Source: JBCBKZ01 sp039026975
Lineage (GTDB): Bacteria > Bacteroidota > Bacteroidia > J057
Direction of reading: 5' to 3'
Assembly: GCA_039026975.1 (NCBI GenBank)
Contig: JBCCLI010000206.1
Location: 1 to 11,300, forward strand
Length of the DNA: 11,300 bases
In this document: piece by piece, positions 1-6,843 of the stretch
Position numbering within the stretch: the stretch's first letter is position 1
Layout: every line of letters begins with the position of its first letter
Translations under genes and position numbers: made by a program
The notes under the pieces: model-generated
Told to the model about the DNA's origin: nothing
The model's database searches: none
Seen by the model: only the letters and a program-made list of their open reading frames with translations

Positions 1-930
1 ACCCATTTTGGAGGAGGAGGAAGGAGAGACCTTTTTGATCTGCCTAAAGAATTAGAAGATCATATGCTGGGAAACTACTTCCTGAGAGGAGATAGAAGTA
101 TCCAACTTGCCAAGACCCATCTGGGAACACAGGGAGATGGGAACCATTTCTTGTACGTAGGAAGGTCTGAGCGTACCGGAGAAACCATTATGGTGACCCA
201 CCATGGAAGTAGAGGATTTGGGGCTAACCTGTACAAGCATGGAATGAAGGTGGCGGAAGCTTTCAGACAGCAAATGTCTCCAAAGACTTCCAAGGCAAAT
301 GCATGGATTCCTTACGCGGAAGAAAAAGGGAAGCATTACTGGGAAGCCTTGCAGATCGTAAGAGAATGGACCAAGCTGAACCATACCGTCCTGCACCAAA
401 CTACCTGTAACGCCCTGGGGAAAGATCCAACTGAGCGTTTCTGGAATGAGCATAATTTTGTGTTTAAGGATGGAAACACTTTTTACCATGCAAAGGGAGC
501 TACTCCACTGGATGATAAGTTCGTGCCGGACTCTAAGGAAGGTTTGAGGCTGGTGCCGTTGAACATGGCCGAGCCGGTGCTGATAGTGAGAGGCGAAACT
601 ACTTCCACCAACCTGGGTTTTGCACCACATGGTGCTGGAAGGAATGTGAGCAGAAGACAGCATAAGCGTAAGAAGGCAGGTATCTCTGAAGCGCAGATCT
701 TCGCGGAAGAAACCAAAGGGCTGGATGTGAGATTTTTCTCTGGAGAAATTGACATCTCAGAGCTTCCTTCTGCCTATAAAGATGCTAATATGGTACAGGC
801 CCAGATGAAGGAATTTGGTCTCGGAGAGGTGGTAGATAGGGTACTTCCATACGGATGCATCATGGCGGGGGACTGGCAGAAACACGCTGCATGGAGGAGA
901 AAGATGCGTAAGAAGAAAATGATGAGATAA
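1..930 (+). CDS. rtcB: RtcB-family RNA ligase, 5'-truncated by the window edge
   Basis: RtcB enzymes join RNA 2',3'-cyclic phosphate or 3'-phosphate ends to 5'-OH ends, using GTP and a covalent histidine-GMP intermediate, in RNA repair. The frame is open from base 1, so the ATG at 64 is internal; 309 codons are visible. Recognisable motifs are GTQGDGNHF (about 127-153), THHGSRGFG (about 196-222), a HNF...HAKGAT stretch (about 451-501), and APHGAGRNVSR (about 622-654). In the last, the histidine at 628-630 matches the guanylylated residue of the SxxHGAGR motif. The upstream metal-binding Asp/Cys motif lies outside the window. The C-terminus is unusual: instead of ending in a short VKG-like tail, it reads CIMAGDW and runs on into a very basic lysine/arginine/methionine tail. 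This points to a divergent RtcB subfamily. Family call is firm; substrate is unknown. Confidence 0.93.
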   Translation, partial: THFGGGGRRDLFDLPKELEDHMLGNYFLRGDRSIQLAKTHLGTQGDGNHFLYVGRSERTGETIMVTHHGSRGFGANLYKHGMKVAEAFRQQMSPKTSKANAWIPYAEEKGKHYWEALQIVREWTKLNHTVLHQTTCNALGKDPTERFWNEHNFVFKDGNTFYHAKGATPLDDKFVPDSKEGLRLVPLNMAEPVLIVRGETTSTNLGFAPHGAGRNVSRRQHKRKKAGISEAQIFAEETKGLDVRFFSGEIDISELPSAYKDANMVQAQMKEFGLGEVVDRVLPYGCIMAGDWQKHAAWRRKMRKKKMMR

Positions 931-945
931 GCTCCTTTGAAAGGG

Positions 946-975
946 AAGGGAACGAACTCATTCTATTCCCTTTTT
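946..975 (+). terminator. Intrinsic terminator after rtcB
   Basis: AAGGGAA (946-952) pairs with TTCCCTT (966-972). An inner GAA/TTC closes a CTCA tetraloop, and T residues run to 975. It starts 16 nt after the rtcB stop. The T-run lies only on the plus-strand side, so it would serve rtcB rather than the convergent HEPN remnant. Confidence 0.7.
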
Positions 976-982
976 AATTATA

Positions 983-1375
983 TCAGGGGTTAATTTCTGC
1001 TTTAACGGTATCAATTAAGTTTCTAACTGGATCAAGTATTGGCAATACATCTTCACTTGTGAAATAAAAAAAATCACCATAATCTCCTTTCTGACGCCAA
1101 TCAAATTAGTCTGCATATGTCTTCGCAAATGTATACTCCAGTTTTTGCGACGTAATGAAATGTAGAAAAAACTGGGTCTTTACCCCGCTATGAGTTTTGG
1201 TAGGAATTTATAAATGTACTAATAAGGCAGATACTGCATAATAAGCAGCGTAATAAAGACGATTGACAGCAGAATTCCATTTTTCATTCTCTACGAGTAG
1301 TTCTACTACTTGAAAAACTTCTTCAGCTTTTTCTAATCTGTAGGCTACATATTGAGATCGGTCTTCTGGCCTCAT
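983..1375 (-). pseudogene. HEPN-domain gene (MNT partner), interrupted by two in-frame TAA codons
   Basis: Reading the minus strand from the ATG at 1375-1373 gives 55 residues that stop at TAA (1210-1208). The same frame continues with clear family sequence, stops again at TAA (1108-1106), and resumes to a final TGA at 985-983, for 131 codons including stops. The conserved pieces appear in the expected order: NRLYYAAYYAVSALL (residues 38-52), THSGV plus FFLHF after the first stop, and FDWRQKGDYGDFF after the second. HEPN domains are small helical RNase-like toxins paired with MNT antitoxins. The total length, about 130, matches an intact family member, so this is one gene carrying two nonsense changes and no frameshift. 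The ATG overlaps the stop of the nucleotidyltransferase gene (ATGA), as in intact pairs. No internal ATG lies between the two stops, so re-initiation is unlikely. The position where many relatives have His (R-x6-H) is Tyr46. Sequencing error is the alternative explanation. Confidence 0.85.
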
Positions 1376-1677
1376 AGGAGAATACCGTCAGTACTAACAT
1401 TCTCATAAAGAGGGGTAACCGAGTGCTTACTAGTCCATTCATCTTTAGCATATACAAAAGTGGAGATTGCTATTCCAAAAGATATTTCTAATTCTAACAT
1501 TTTATGCCTGAACCTTTGTTCTACCCGAATATCAGATGGATATGGAAGCAAAATTAGAACATCCCAGTCAGACTCAGGTTGAGTATCTCCTCTAGCCTGA
1601 GAACCGAACAAAATTACCTCAGCCTTAGGTTCTAGGCTTTTGATGTTCTGTTTAATGTTCTTTTTTATTTCTTCCAT
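1372..1677 (-). CDS. Minimal nucleotidyltransferase (MNT), antitoxin-type partner of HEPN
   Basis: This 101-residue protein belongs to the DNA polymerase beta-like minimal nucleotidyltransferases. FGSQARGD at 24-31 followed by DWDV at 37-40 gives an exact GS-x10-D-x-D motif (Ser26, Asp37, Asp39), which binds the metal-nucleotide. In characterised MNT-HEPN pairs such enzymes neutralise the HEPN toxin, in some cases by adding AMP to it. The C-terminal half (VYAKDEW at 75-81, TPLYENV at 88-94) matches the single-domain family that sits next to HEPN genes. I see no obvious third carboxylate on the following strand (ISTFVY). The gene is complete and overlaps the HEPN start by 4 bp, yet its partner is broken. 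The start ATG has no strong Shine-Dalgarno site. The island is AT-richer than its flanks, consistent with acquisition. Confidence 0.85.
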   Translation of the reverse strand: MEEIKKNIKQNIKSLEPKAEVILFGSQARGDTQPESDWDVLILLPYPSDIRVEQRFRHKMLELEISFGIAISTFVYAKDEWTSKHSVTPLYENVSTDGILL

Positions 1678-1774
1678 ACTGAAAAATACACTGATTTTCC
1701 TTCATATTCAACGAGGAAGTACGTGAATAAGTTAAGGTCTACTGTCGACACATATCTATTCCCTATATTTGTGT

Positions 1775-3790
1775 ATGGGCAGGATACCGACGCACATAGT
1801 AGATCAGATTTACAACGTCATGGACATAGTGGAGGTGGTATCGGATTACATGCCCCTTAAAAAGCGTGGTGCCAACTACTGGGCCCTCTCCCCATTTTCT
1901 AATGAGAAAACCCCCTCCTTCGCAGTAAACCCTGTCAAAGGCATATTCAAAGATTTCAGTTCCCAAAAAGGGGGTAATGCCATCACCTTTCTCATGGAGA
2001 TGGAAGGCTATGAGTATGTAGAAGCGTTAAAGCATCTGGCCAAGCGGTATAACATAGAAATAGAGGAAGAAGAGGATAATCCGGAAGCCAAGATTCAGCG
2101 AGATAAGCGAGAGAGCCTTTTCATTGTGAATGAGTTTGCTGCCCGCTGGTTTCAGGAACAGCTTACCCAAACAGAAGTCGGTAAGAATATTGGTCTCAGC
2201 TACTTCAAGGAGAGGGGCCTACTCCAGTCTACCATAGATACGTTTCAGCTTGGCTATGCGCCAGATAGCTGGGACAGCTTTGTGAAAGCAGCTGAAGAAA
2301 AGCAGTATAATGAAGAGTACCTCACAGAGCTGGGATTATGTAGTCGCTCTCAAAAGACAGATAAGCTTCTGGACCGCTTTAGGGACAGGGTGATGTTTCC
2401 CATTTCTAACCAGATGGGGAAAATAGTAGGCTTTGGTGGCCGCATCATGGGCGACCGTAAGGATGTGGGGAAGTATATCAACTCTCCTGAATCTCCCATT
2501 TATCACAAAAGCCAAATTCTCTATGGTCTGCACCTAGCCAAAAAAGCTATACGGGAAAAGGATCTCTGCATTCTCACGGAAGGATATATGGATGTCATTC
2601 TCCTACATCAGAATGGCATTCAGCATACCGTAGCTTCCAGTGGGACCGCCCTCACCCCAGAACAGATCAGGCTCATTAGGAGGTACACCCAAAACGTACT
2701 CATCATCTTTGATGGAGATAAAGCGGGGATCAAGGCCGCCATGCGGGGAATAGACCTGATCTTGAAAGAACGTATGTCTGTTAAGGTGCTTCTCTTACCA
2801 GATGGGCATGACCCTGACTCCTATGTGTTGGAACATGGGCCTACTGCTTTTCTGGAATATGCAGAAAATGAAGCCTTTAGCTTTATTGATTTTAAGATTA
2901 AGGTTCTCCTTGGAGATAAGTCTTTTTCAGATCCACAGGTCCAGACTGAGATAGTCAATGAACTGGCTAAGACCTTGGCTAATCTGGGAGATCCCGTCCA
3001 AAGGCAGCTGTACGTGAAAAACGTAGCAGAACGCTTCAAGATTTCAGAAGCGCTCATGAATCATGCTGTTCATGAGGCCGGGAAAGAGCTGACTAAGCTT
3101 AACCAGCGAGAGCGCAGAAGGGAGGAAGCCAGAAAGCAGCTGGAAGATCCCGGAGCGGTAAAGGAGATGAAGTCTTTTGAGAAGTTGGAGCTGGCTTCTC
3201 AGGAGAAAGAACTTCTGCGGATTTTAGTGAATTATCATGACCAGTCTTTTGGAGAGGGAGAGGGAGCCATACTGAAAACGAGTACGGGTGAGGAAGTAGG
3301 TGGAAATGAAGAGGCTGAACGTATTCCTATGGTAGACTTTTTCAAGGTAGAGCTTCAGGGATTGGCATTTGAGAATCAAGTATTTGAACAGCTGAAGAAC
3401 GAAATTTTTGACCTCTATACTCGCAGTGAGAAGCTGAATATCCATCACTACCTCAATCATCCTGATAAAGCCATAGGTAGGCTAGTGTCTGATCTTCTCT
3501 CGGATACGTATGAGATGAGTCCTAACTGGAAGAAGTATGATGCCCTGGTAAGTGACATGGATGCTAACCTGGAACGCACAGTTAAGGATGCCATGTATCA
3601 TTATAAATACCGCAAAATTGATCGACTCATTACAGAGAATAGAATGCGTTTGCAGAAGGCTGAAGAAGAAAAAAGCGAGGAAATGGATCTCCTGCTGGAA
3701 ACCTACATGCATCTGGTAGGGATGAAAAGGGCCATAGGACAGCGTATAGGGACAGAAGGTGCTGTTAGAGGAGACGATGCCGTCCTGTAG
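1775..3790 (+). CDS. dnaG: DNA primase DnaG with a zinc-ligand-free N-terminal domain
   Basis: DnaG makes RNA primers at the replication fork together with the replicative helicase. The ATG at 1775 gives MGRIPTHIVDQIY, aligning with the usual MxRIPxxxIDxI start, so I prefer it over the TTG at 1769; length is 671 residues. The fold of the N-terminal zinc-binding domain is recognisable (NEKTPSF at 43-49), but all four expected ligands (Cys, His, Cys, Cys) are Ser39, Ser42, Asp60 and Ser63. The RNA polymerase core follows (RFRDRVMFPI at 201-210, YINSPESPIYHK at 234-245). The TOPRIM fold shows EGYMD at 269-273, DGDKAG at 313-318 and DGHDPDSY at 343-350, so catalytic acids are intact. From about 400 onward lies a charged linker and helical C-terminal region that should contact DnaB. 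The gene is divergent from the MNT gene. Essential function is assumed. Confidence 0.97.
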   Translation: MGRIPTHIVDQIYNVMDIVEVVSDYMPLKKRGANYWALSPFSNEKTPSFAVNPVKGIFKDFSSQKGGNAITFLMEMEGYEYVEALKHLAKRYNIEIEEEEDNPEAKIQRDKRESLFIVNEFAARWFQEQLTQTEVGKNIGLSYFKERGLLQSTIDTFQLGYAPDSWDSFVKAAEEKQYNEEYLTELGLCSRSQKTDKLLDRFRDRVMFPISNQMGKIVGFGGRIMGDRKDVGKYINSPESPIYHKSQILYGLHLAKKAIREKDLCILTEGYMDVILLHQNGIQHTVASSGTALTPEQIRLIRRYTQNVLIIFDGDKAGIKAAMRGIDLILKERMSVKVLLLPDGHDPDSYVLEHGPTAFLEYAENEAFSFIDFKIKVLLGDKSFSDPQVQTEIVNELAKTLANLGDPVQRQLYVKNVAERFKISEALMNHAVHEAGKELTKLNQRERRREEARKQLEDPGAVKEMKSFEKLELASQEKELLRILVNYHDQSFGEGEGAILKTSTGEEVGGNEEAERIPMVDFFKVELQGLAFENQVFEQLKNEIFDLYTRSEKLNIHHYLNHPDKAIGRLVSDLLSDTYEMSPNWKKYDALVSDMDANLERTVKDAMYHYKYRKIDRLITENRMRLQKAEEEKSEEMDLLLETYMHLVGMKRAIGQRIGTEGAVRGDDAVL

Positions 3791-3891
3791 CAAGAGAGGT
3801 TACTACGAGAAATAGGGTATTTTACCCCATGTACCTTACATCTATACTACTTAGGCATATAAATTGCCTATCTTTAGTAAAAGCTCTTGTC

Positions 3892-4416
3892 ATGAAAACA
3901 TGTCGTTTTGTTGTCCTACTGCTTCTATGCTTTGTAGCATGCCAACCTGATGACCAACCTACACCCGATAATAATACCCAAGCACCCTCTGAAGGAAGTC
4001 TTACCACCTCTGAACTAAACAGTTTTCAAGCCACTATGCTGGATGCCGTCAATAAATTGAGGGCAGATGGCTGTGCGTGTGGAAATACGTATTATGAACC
4101 GGTTCCTGCCTTGCGCTGGAATAGCCTACTAGAAGAGGCAGCCGCCAGACATACTAATGATATGGCAACTAATGACCACTTCAGCCATACAGGTACTGAC
4201 GGAAGTAAACTAGGAGATAGGGTGAGAGAAACCGGATATACGTTTGCTACTGCTGGAGAAAACATAGCCTGGGGATACAATAGTATTTCCCGAGTAGTCC
4301 AGGGGTGGAAAGAAAGTGAAGGGCACTGCCGTAATATGATGAATCCTAATATCACAGAATTAGGGGCGTCAGAAGCTGATAATTACTGGACACAGGTATT
4401 AGCTAAGCCATTCTAA
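3892..4416 (+). CDS. CAP/SCP-domain lipoprotein (YkwD-like)
   Basis: I chose the ATG at 3892 over an upstream in-frame ATG at 3829 because it gives a compact lipoprotein signal: K2, a hydrophobic stretch at 6-16, and a lipobox FVAC with Cys17. A Pro/Asp/Asn/Ser-rich linker (18-40) leads into the CAP domain at about 45-174. Family landmarks are LRWNSLLEEAA (74-84), DHFSHTGTDG (95-104), GENIAWGY (122-129), GHCRNMMNPN (144-153) and YWTQVLA (165-171). His99, Glu123 and His145 match the polar tetrad that lines the CAP cleft. Cys61/Cys63 and Cys146 could form a disulfide outside the cytoplasm. Bacterial CAP proteins are secreted or envelope proteins, but their biochemical role is mostly unknown. 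It stands alone, codirectional with dnaG and about 100 bp downstream. Confidence 0.9.
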   Translation: MKTCRFVVLLLLCFVACQPDDQPTPDNNTQAPSEGSLTTSELNSFQATMLDAVNKLRADGCACGNTYYEPVPALRWNSLLEEAAARHTNDMATNDHFSHTGTDGSKLGDRVRETGYTFATAGENIAWGYNSISRVVQGWKESEGHCRNMMNPNITELGASEADNYWTQVLAKPF

Positions 4417-4426
4417 GGGAAAGGTT

Positions 4427-4510
4427 TTGTATAAATTTATTTCCTGCTTAGTGGCACTTCTACTCAGTGCAGGCCTGAGCGGAAGTGGTGGCAAGCTCTC
4501 TAAAAAATGA
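4427..4510 (+). CDS. Possible 27-residue hydrophobic peptide (uncertain)
   Basis: A TTG codon 10 nt after the CAP gene stop opens a 27-codon frame reading (M)YKFISCLVALLLSAGLSG, then SGSGGKLSKK before TGA. It has a charged start, a hydrophobic core and a glycine/lysine tail, like a signal peptide or tiny membrane peptide. A purine-rich GGAAAGG (4418-4424) lies just upstream. The TGA begins exactly at the first bases of the dnaN terminator hairpin. The non-ATG start, the length and the absence of comparison make a chance frame quite possible. Confidence 0.2.
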   Translation: MYKFISCLVALLLSAGLSGSGGKLSKK

Positions 4511-4541
4511 TCGCTTATTCTCCTGTGAGAATAAGCGATCA
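4501..4541 (-). terminator. Intrinsic terminator of dnaN (15-bp perfect stem)
   Basis: Bases 4508-4522 and 4527-4541 are perfect inverted copies around a CTGT loop. On the minus strand the stem is followed directly by TTTTTT (complement of A4502-A4507). It begins 30 nt after the dnaN stop. The plus-strand side has only a weak T-run, so it mainly ends dnaN transcription, although it could also block plus-strand readthrough from the CAP gene. Confidence 0.88.
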
Positions 4542-4570
4542 GGTTGTGATTTCTAAAGCTGAAGAATACC

Positions 4571-5707
4571 CTACACGCTCACGTAGGAGTTCAGCATAAT
4601 AGGCATAATCAGCATGAGAATATTTTCTCCCTCTTCCTGGAGATTGGGGAAGATGATCCCCGCTCTGTTAGGCTCAGAAAGCTCCACGGTAACTTCTTCT
4701 GTTTCTACATTAGAAATGACATCAATTAACAGAGAGGCATTAAATCCTATCTCTATATCTTGACCTTCATAGGTGCATTTTAGGGTCTCTTTAGCTTCAT
4801 TAGCAAAGTCAGGATCCTCAGCAGAAATGGTCAGATCACTTCCTTTAATGGTAAATCGCACCTGATGGGTAGAACGATTAGCAAAGATATTTACCCTTCT
4901 GAGCGTTCCCAGTAAGTCTTGCCTGGAGATGAATAACTTATTCGGGTTATCCACCGGAATTACATTCTCATAGTCAGGGTATTTCTGGTCTATTAGGCGG
5001 CAGACCAGGAGTAAATCATCTGAACGAAAGAAAGCGTTATTCTCATTGTAGTGAATGGTAATGTCTTTATTAGCGTTAGGGTCCAGAGAGCCTTTCAGCA
5101 GATTTAGCGCCTTCTGGGGGACAATGAAGCTGGTAGGATTATCTACGGTAACATCTACTCTTCTGTAGCGGACCAGTCTATGGGCATCAGTAGCTACAAA
5201 GGTGGCCCCATGCTCTCCCAGGTCAAAATAGATTCCATTCAGGGCAGCTTTATCTTCATCTGTAGAAGCCGCAAATAGCGTTTTCCCTACGGCCTTTAGC
5301 ATGGCATGTTGAGGGATATTTATAGCGTCTGTATCCATAGGCTGAGGAATGGAAGGAAAGTCATCCCCATTTTCCCCAGAGATTTTATACTTCCCATTTT
5401 CAGAACTGATTTCCACCCCAAAGTTTTCTTCATCTATGATAAAGGTGATGGGCTGTTCTGGAAGTGCTTTGAGAATATCCTGTAGAATACGTGCTGGAAT
5501 AGCCACTTTAATAGCTTCTCCACGAGACTCTATGGTAAGCTTTGTCTGCATGGAAGTTTCTAGGTTAGTAGTAGAAACTGTCAAGGCATTCTGGTCTATT
5601 TCAAACAGAAAATTCTCTATAATAGGTAGGACTGAGCGCGAAGGGATAGCGCCAGCGATTCTGCTTAGCTGCCTGGATAGGGCAGCAGAGGAAACAATGA
5701 AGTTCAT
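4571..5707 (-). CDS. dnaN: DNA polymerase III beta subunit (sliding clamp)
   Basis: The beta clamp is a ring-shaped dimer that tethers DNA polymerase III and repair proteins to DNA. This 378-residue protein has the expected length and three repeated clamp domains, roughly 1-120, 125-245 and 250-378. Landmarks are MNFIVS at the start, PILENFLF-like PIIENFLF (28-35), ATDAHRLV (172-179), QKYPDYENVIP (241-251), GFNASLLIDVI (321-331), and the C-terminal LMLIMPIML (364-372), which helps form the peptide-binding pocket used by clamp partners. A short SYVSV tail follows. The gene is last on the minus strand, 143 bp after a DUF4340-like gene, and ends at a strong hairpin. It is not next to dnaA within this window. 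Its leader holds a hairpin with a T-run close to the start codon (separate entry). Confidence 0.98.
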   Translation of the reverse strand: MNFIVSSAALSRQLSRIAGAIPSRSVLPIIENFLFEIDQNALTVSTTNLETSMQTKLTIESRGEAIKVAIPARILQDILKALPEQPITFIIDEENFGVEISSENGKYKISGENGDDFPSIPQPMDTDAINIPQHAMLKAVGKTLFAASTDEDKAALNGIYFDLGEHGATFVATDAHRLVRYRRVDVTVDNPTSFIVPQKALNLLKGSLDPNANKDITIHYNENNAFFRSDDLLLVCRLIDQKYPDYENVIPVDNPNKLFISRQDLLGTLRRVNIFANRSTHQVRFTIKGSDLTISAEDPDFANEAKETLKCTYEGQDIEIGFNASLLIDVISNVETEEVTVELSEPNRAGIIFPNLQEEGENILMLIMPIMLNSYVSV

Positions 5708-5733
5708 AGTCTCAACCTTAATATACTCTCTTT

Positions 5734-5765
5734 AAAAAAGGAATGCTTCGGAATGAAGCCAATTC
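5734..5765 (-). terminator. Hairpin plus T-run in the dnaN leader: operon terminator or attenuator
   Basis: On the minus strand GAAT (5765-5762), a TG bulge, and GCTTC (5759-5755) pair with GAAGC (5749-5745) and ATTC (5744-5741) around an ATTCC loop, then C and TTTTTT (5739-5734). It would end transcripts of the DUF4340-like operon. Only 26 bp separate the T-run from the dnaN ATG, leaving little room for a dnaN promoter downstream. Confidence 0.5.
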
Positions 5766-5850
5766 TTGATAATATAAAGGTACACATCTTTACCCAAAAA
5801 GGAAGGACTTAGCAGGGGAAAAGATTGGTAGGAAGGAAAGAAATCTGCTT

Positions 5851-6840
5851 TTACAACAGCTCCTCCTTTTTCACCAAATATTTGTCAAAGACAAAACGCT
5901 GAATACTCATCAATTCTTGGTCGTATTGGATACATCCCAGATAGGTATTGGGATCATCCTCTTGTTCATATAAGTACACACAGGTGGATGGTGGAGATGA
6001 TATGTCTTGATCAGGCTGGCTGGGGGTATTAAAAATCATGCATAAGCTGATATCAGCGTCAAACCTTTCTGCTCTCTCCATGATCTCTGGATAGCTTCTC
6101 CTTACAAAGGCCTCTGCATAGACCTTACCCTGAAACTGTGATAGGTATTCAGCTATTTTCTGTGGGTCACCTTTTCCCGTACTAAGTACCCAGTTACCAT
6201 CTTGCTGACCTAAGATTACATCCTGTAAGGAATCTTTTTTGTAGGTAACGTTGATAAGTTGGAGCTCTTCCTCTTTTGCCGAAAAGAGTAATTTCTCTCG
6301 CCAAAAATCCATGTCCATCGTGAAGCGTGAATTCAAGTACCCATTAAATCCGGGTATCCCCACTATAAAAGGCCTACTACTCTCTCCCAGCATCATGAGG
6401 GTCCCTTGGGCATCTTTTCCTTCTCTTCCTATGAGAATCTCCTTTACTTTTTTTCTCCCCTCATACACTTCCAGCCGTAGGTGCTGCTGCGCTAATAATT
6501 TTTTTCCGGCCGCTAGCCCTTTTTCTATGAGAACTTCTTGTACATGTAATTGAGAAAGGGTGCTTAGTAAGCTATTGATGTTTGCTTGAAAGGCCGGGTA
6601 GCGCTCATTTAGCAGCCAGCCAGTTTCTGTACGAGAGAATTGTAGTTCCTCCTGCACATCTCCCTGTAGGAAGCGAGTCAGAACCATCCGGTCTATAGCT
6701 GCGGTATCACTCACTGCAAAGGCTATGTCTCTATCATTTAGAGAACTCCCAGACTGCTGGTACACATACATAGCGTATAGGCTAGCTGCTATGAGGAGTA
6801 ATATGCCCAGGATAAAATTTCTATTCTCAAGAAGATTCAT
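5851..6840 (-). CDS. DUF4340-like, N-terminally membrane-anchored protein
   Basis: A 329-residue protein with one hydrophobic segment at about 9-27 after a short N-terminus, predicting an inner-membrane anchor with the rest outside the cytoplasm. The segment FAVSDTAAIDRMVLTR (41-56), then GWLLNERYPAF (74-84) and LLSTLSQLHV (91-100), resembles DUF4340, whose unit is a strand-rich ligand-like module followed by a helix. A second, weaker copy of this pattern may lie around 195-245 (ITYKKDSLQ-like strand, NWVLSTGKGD, then IAEYLSQF). No catalytic motif is visible. The ATG lies 3 nt after the stop of the spermidine-synthase-like gene, so the two are almost certainly cotranscribed and translationally linked. 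Function is unknown. The context suggests an accessory to the membrane aminopropyltransferase. DUF4340 assignment is by eye. Confidence 0.7.
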   Translation of the reverse strand: MNLLENRNFILGILLLIAASLYAMYVYQQSGSSLNDRDIAFAVSDTAAIDRMVLTRFLQGDVQEELQFSRTETGWLLNERYPAFQANINSLLSTLSQLHVQEVLIEKGLAAGKKLLAQQHLRLEVYEGRKKVKEILIGREGKDAQGTLMMLGESSRPFIVGIPGFNGYLNSRFTMDMDFWREKLLFSAKEEELQLINVTYKKDSLQDVILGQQDGNWVLSTGKGDPQKIAEYLSQFQGKVYAEAFVRRSYPEIMERAERFDADISLCMIFNTPSQPDQDISSPPSTCVYLYEQEDDPNTYLGCIQYDQELMSIQRFVFDKYLVKKEELL

Positions 6841-6843
6841 GTT

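Noticed and set aside
983..1375. Stop-codon readthrough or altered genetic code in the HEPN gene
   Set aside because: TAA is used as a normal stop by several intact genes in this window (for example rtcB and the CAP lipoprotein gene), and no special context was seen at the two sites; nonsense mutation is simpler.
1764..1771. Exact match to the Bacteroidota -7 promoter box (TATATTTG fits TAnnTTTG) just before dnaG
   Set aside because: It ends 3 nt before the dnaG ATG, so transcription would begin at or after the start codon, and no TTG box is found at the expected distance upstream.
3815..3827. GGGTA-TTT-TACCC hairpin after dnaG as a terminator
   Set aside because: Only 5 bp with a 3-nt loop and no T-run on the plus strand.
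3869..3876. TATCTTTA, 7 of 8 matches to TAnnTTTG, upstream of the CAP lipoprotein gene
   Set aside because: One mismatch at the important G and no TTG box at suitable spacing; too common in AT-rich spacer to call.
3829..3891. Upstream start at 3829 for the CAP lipoprotein
   Set aside because: It would put 21 extra residues before an otherwise well-formed lipoprotein signal sequence.
5349..5735. 128-codon plus-strand frame opposite dnaN
   Set aside because: Antisense shadow of a conserved gene; its translation has no recognisable domain.
5775..5782. Minus-strand TACCTTTA as a dnaN promoter
   Set aside because: The nearest TTG is 12 nt upstream rather than about 19-21, and the final G is missing.
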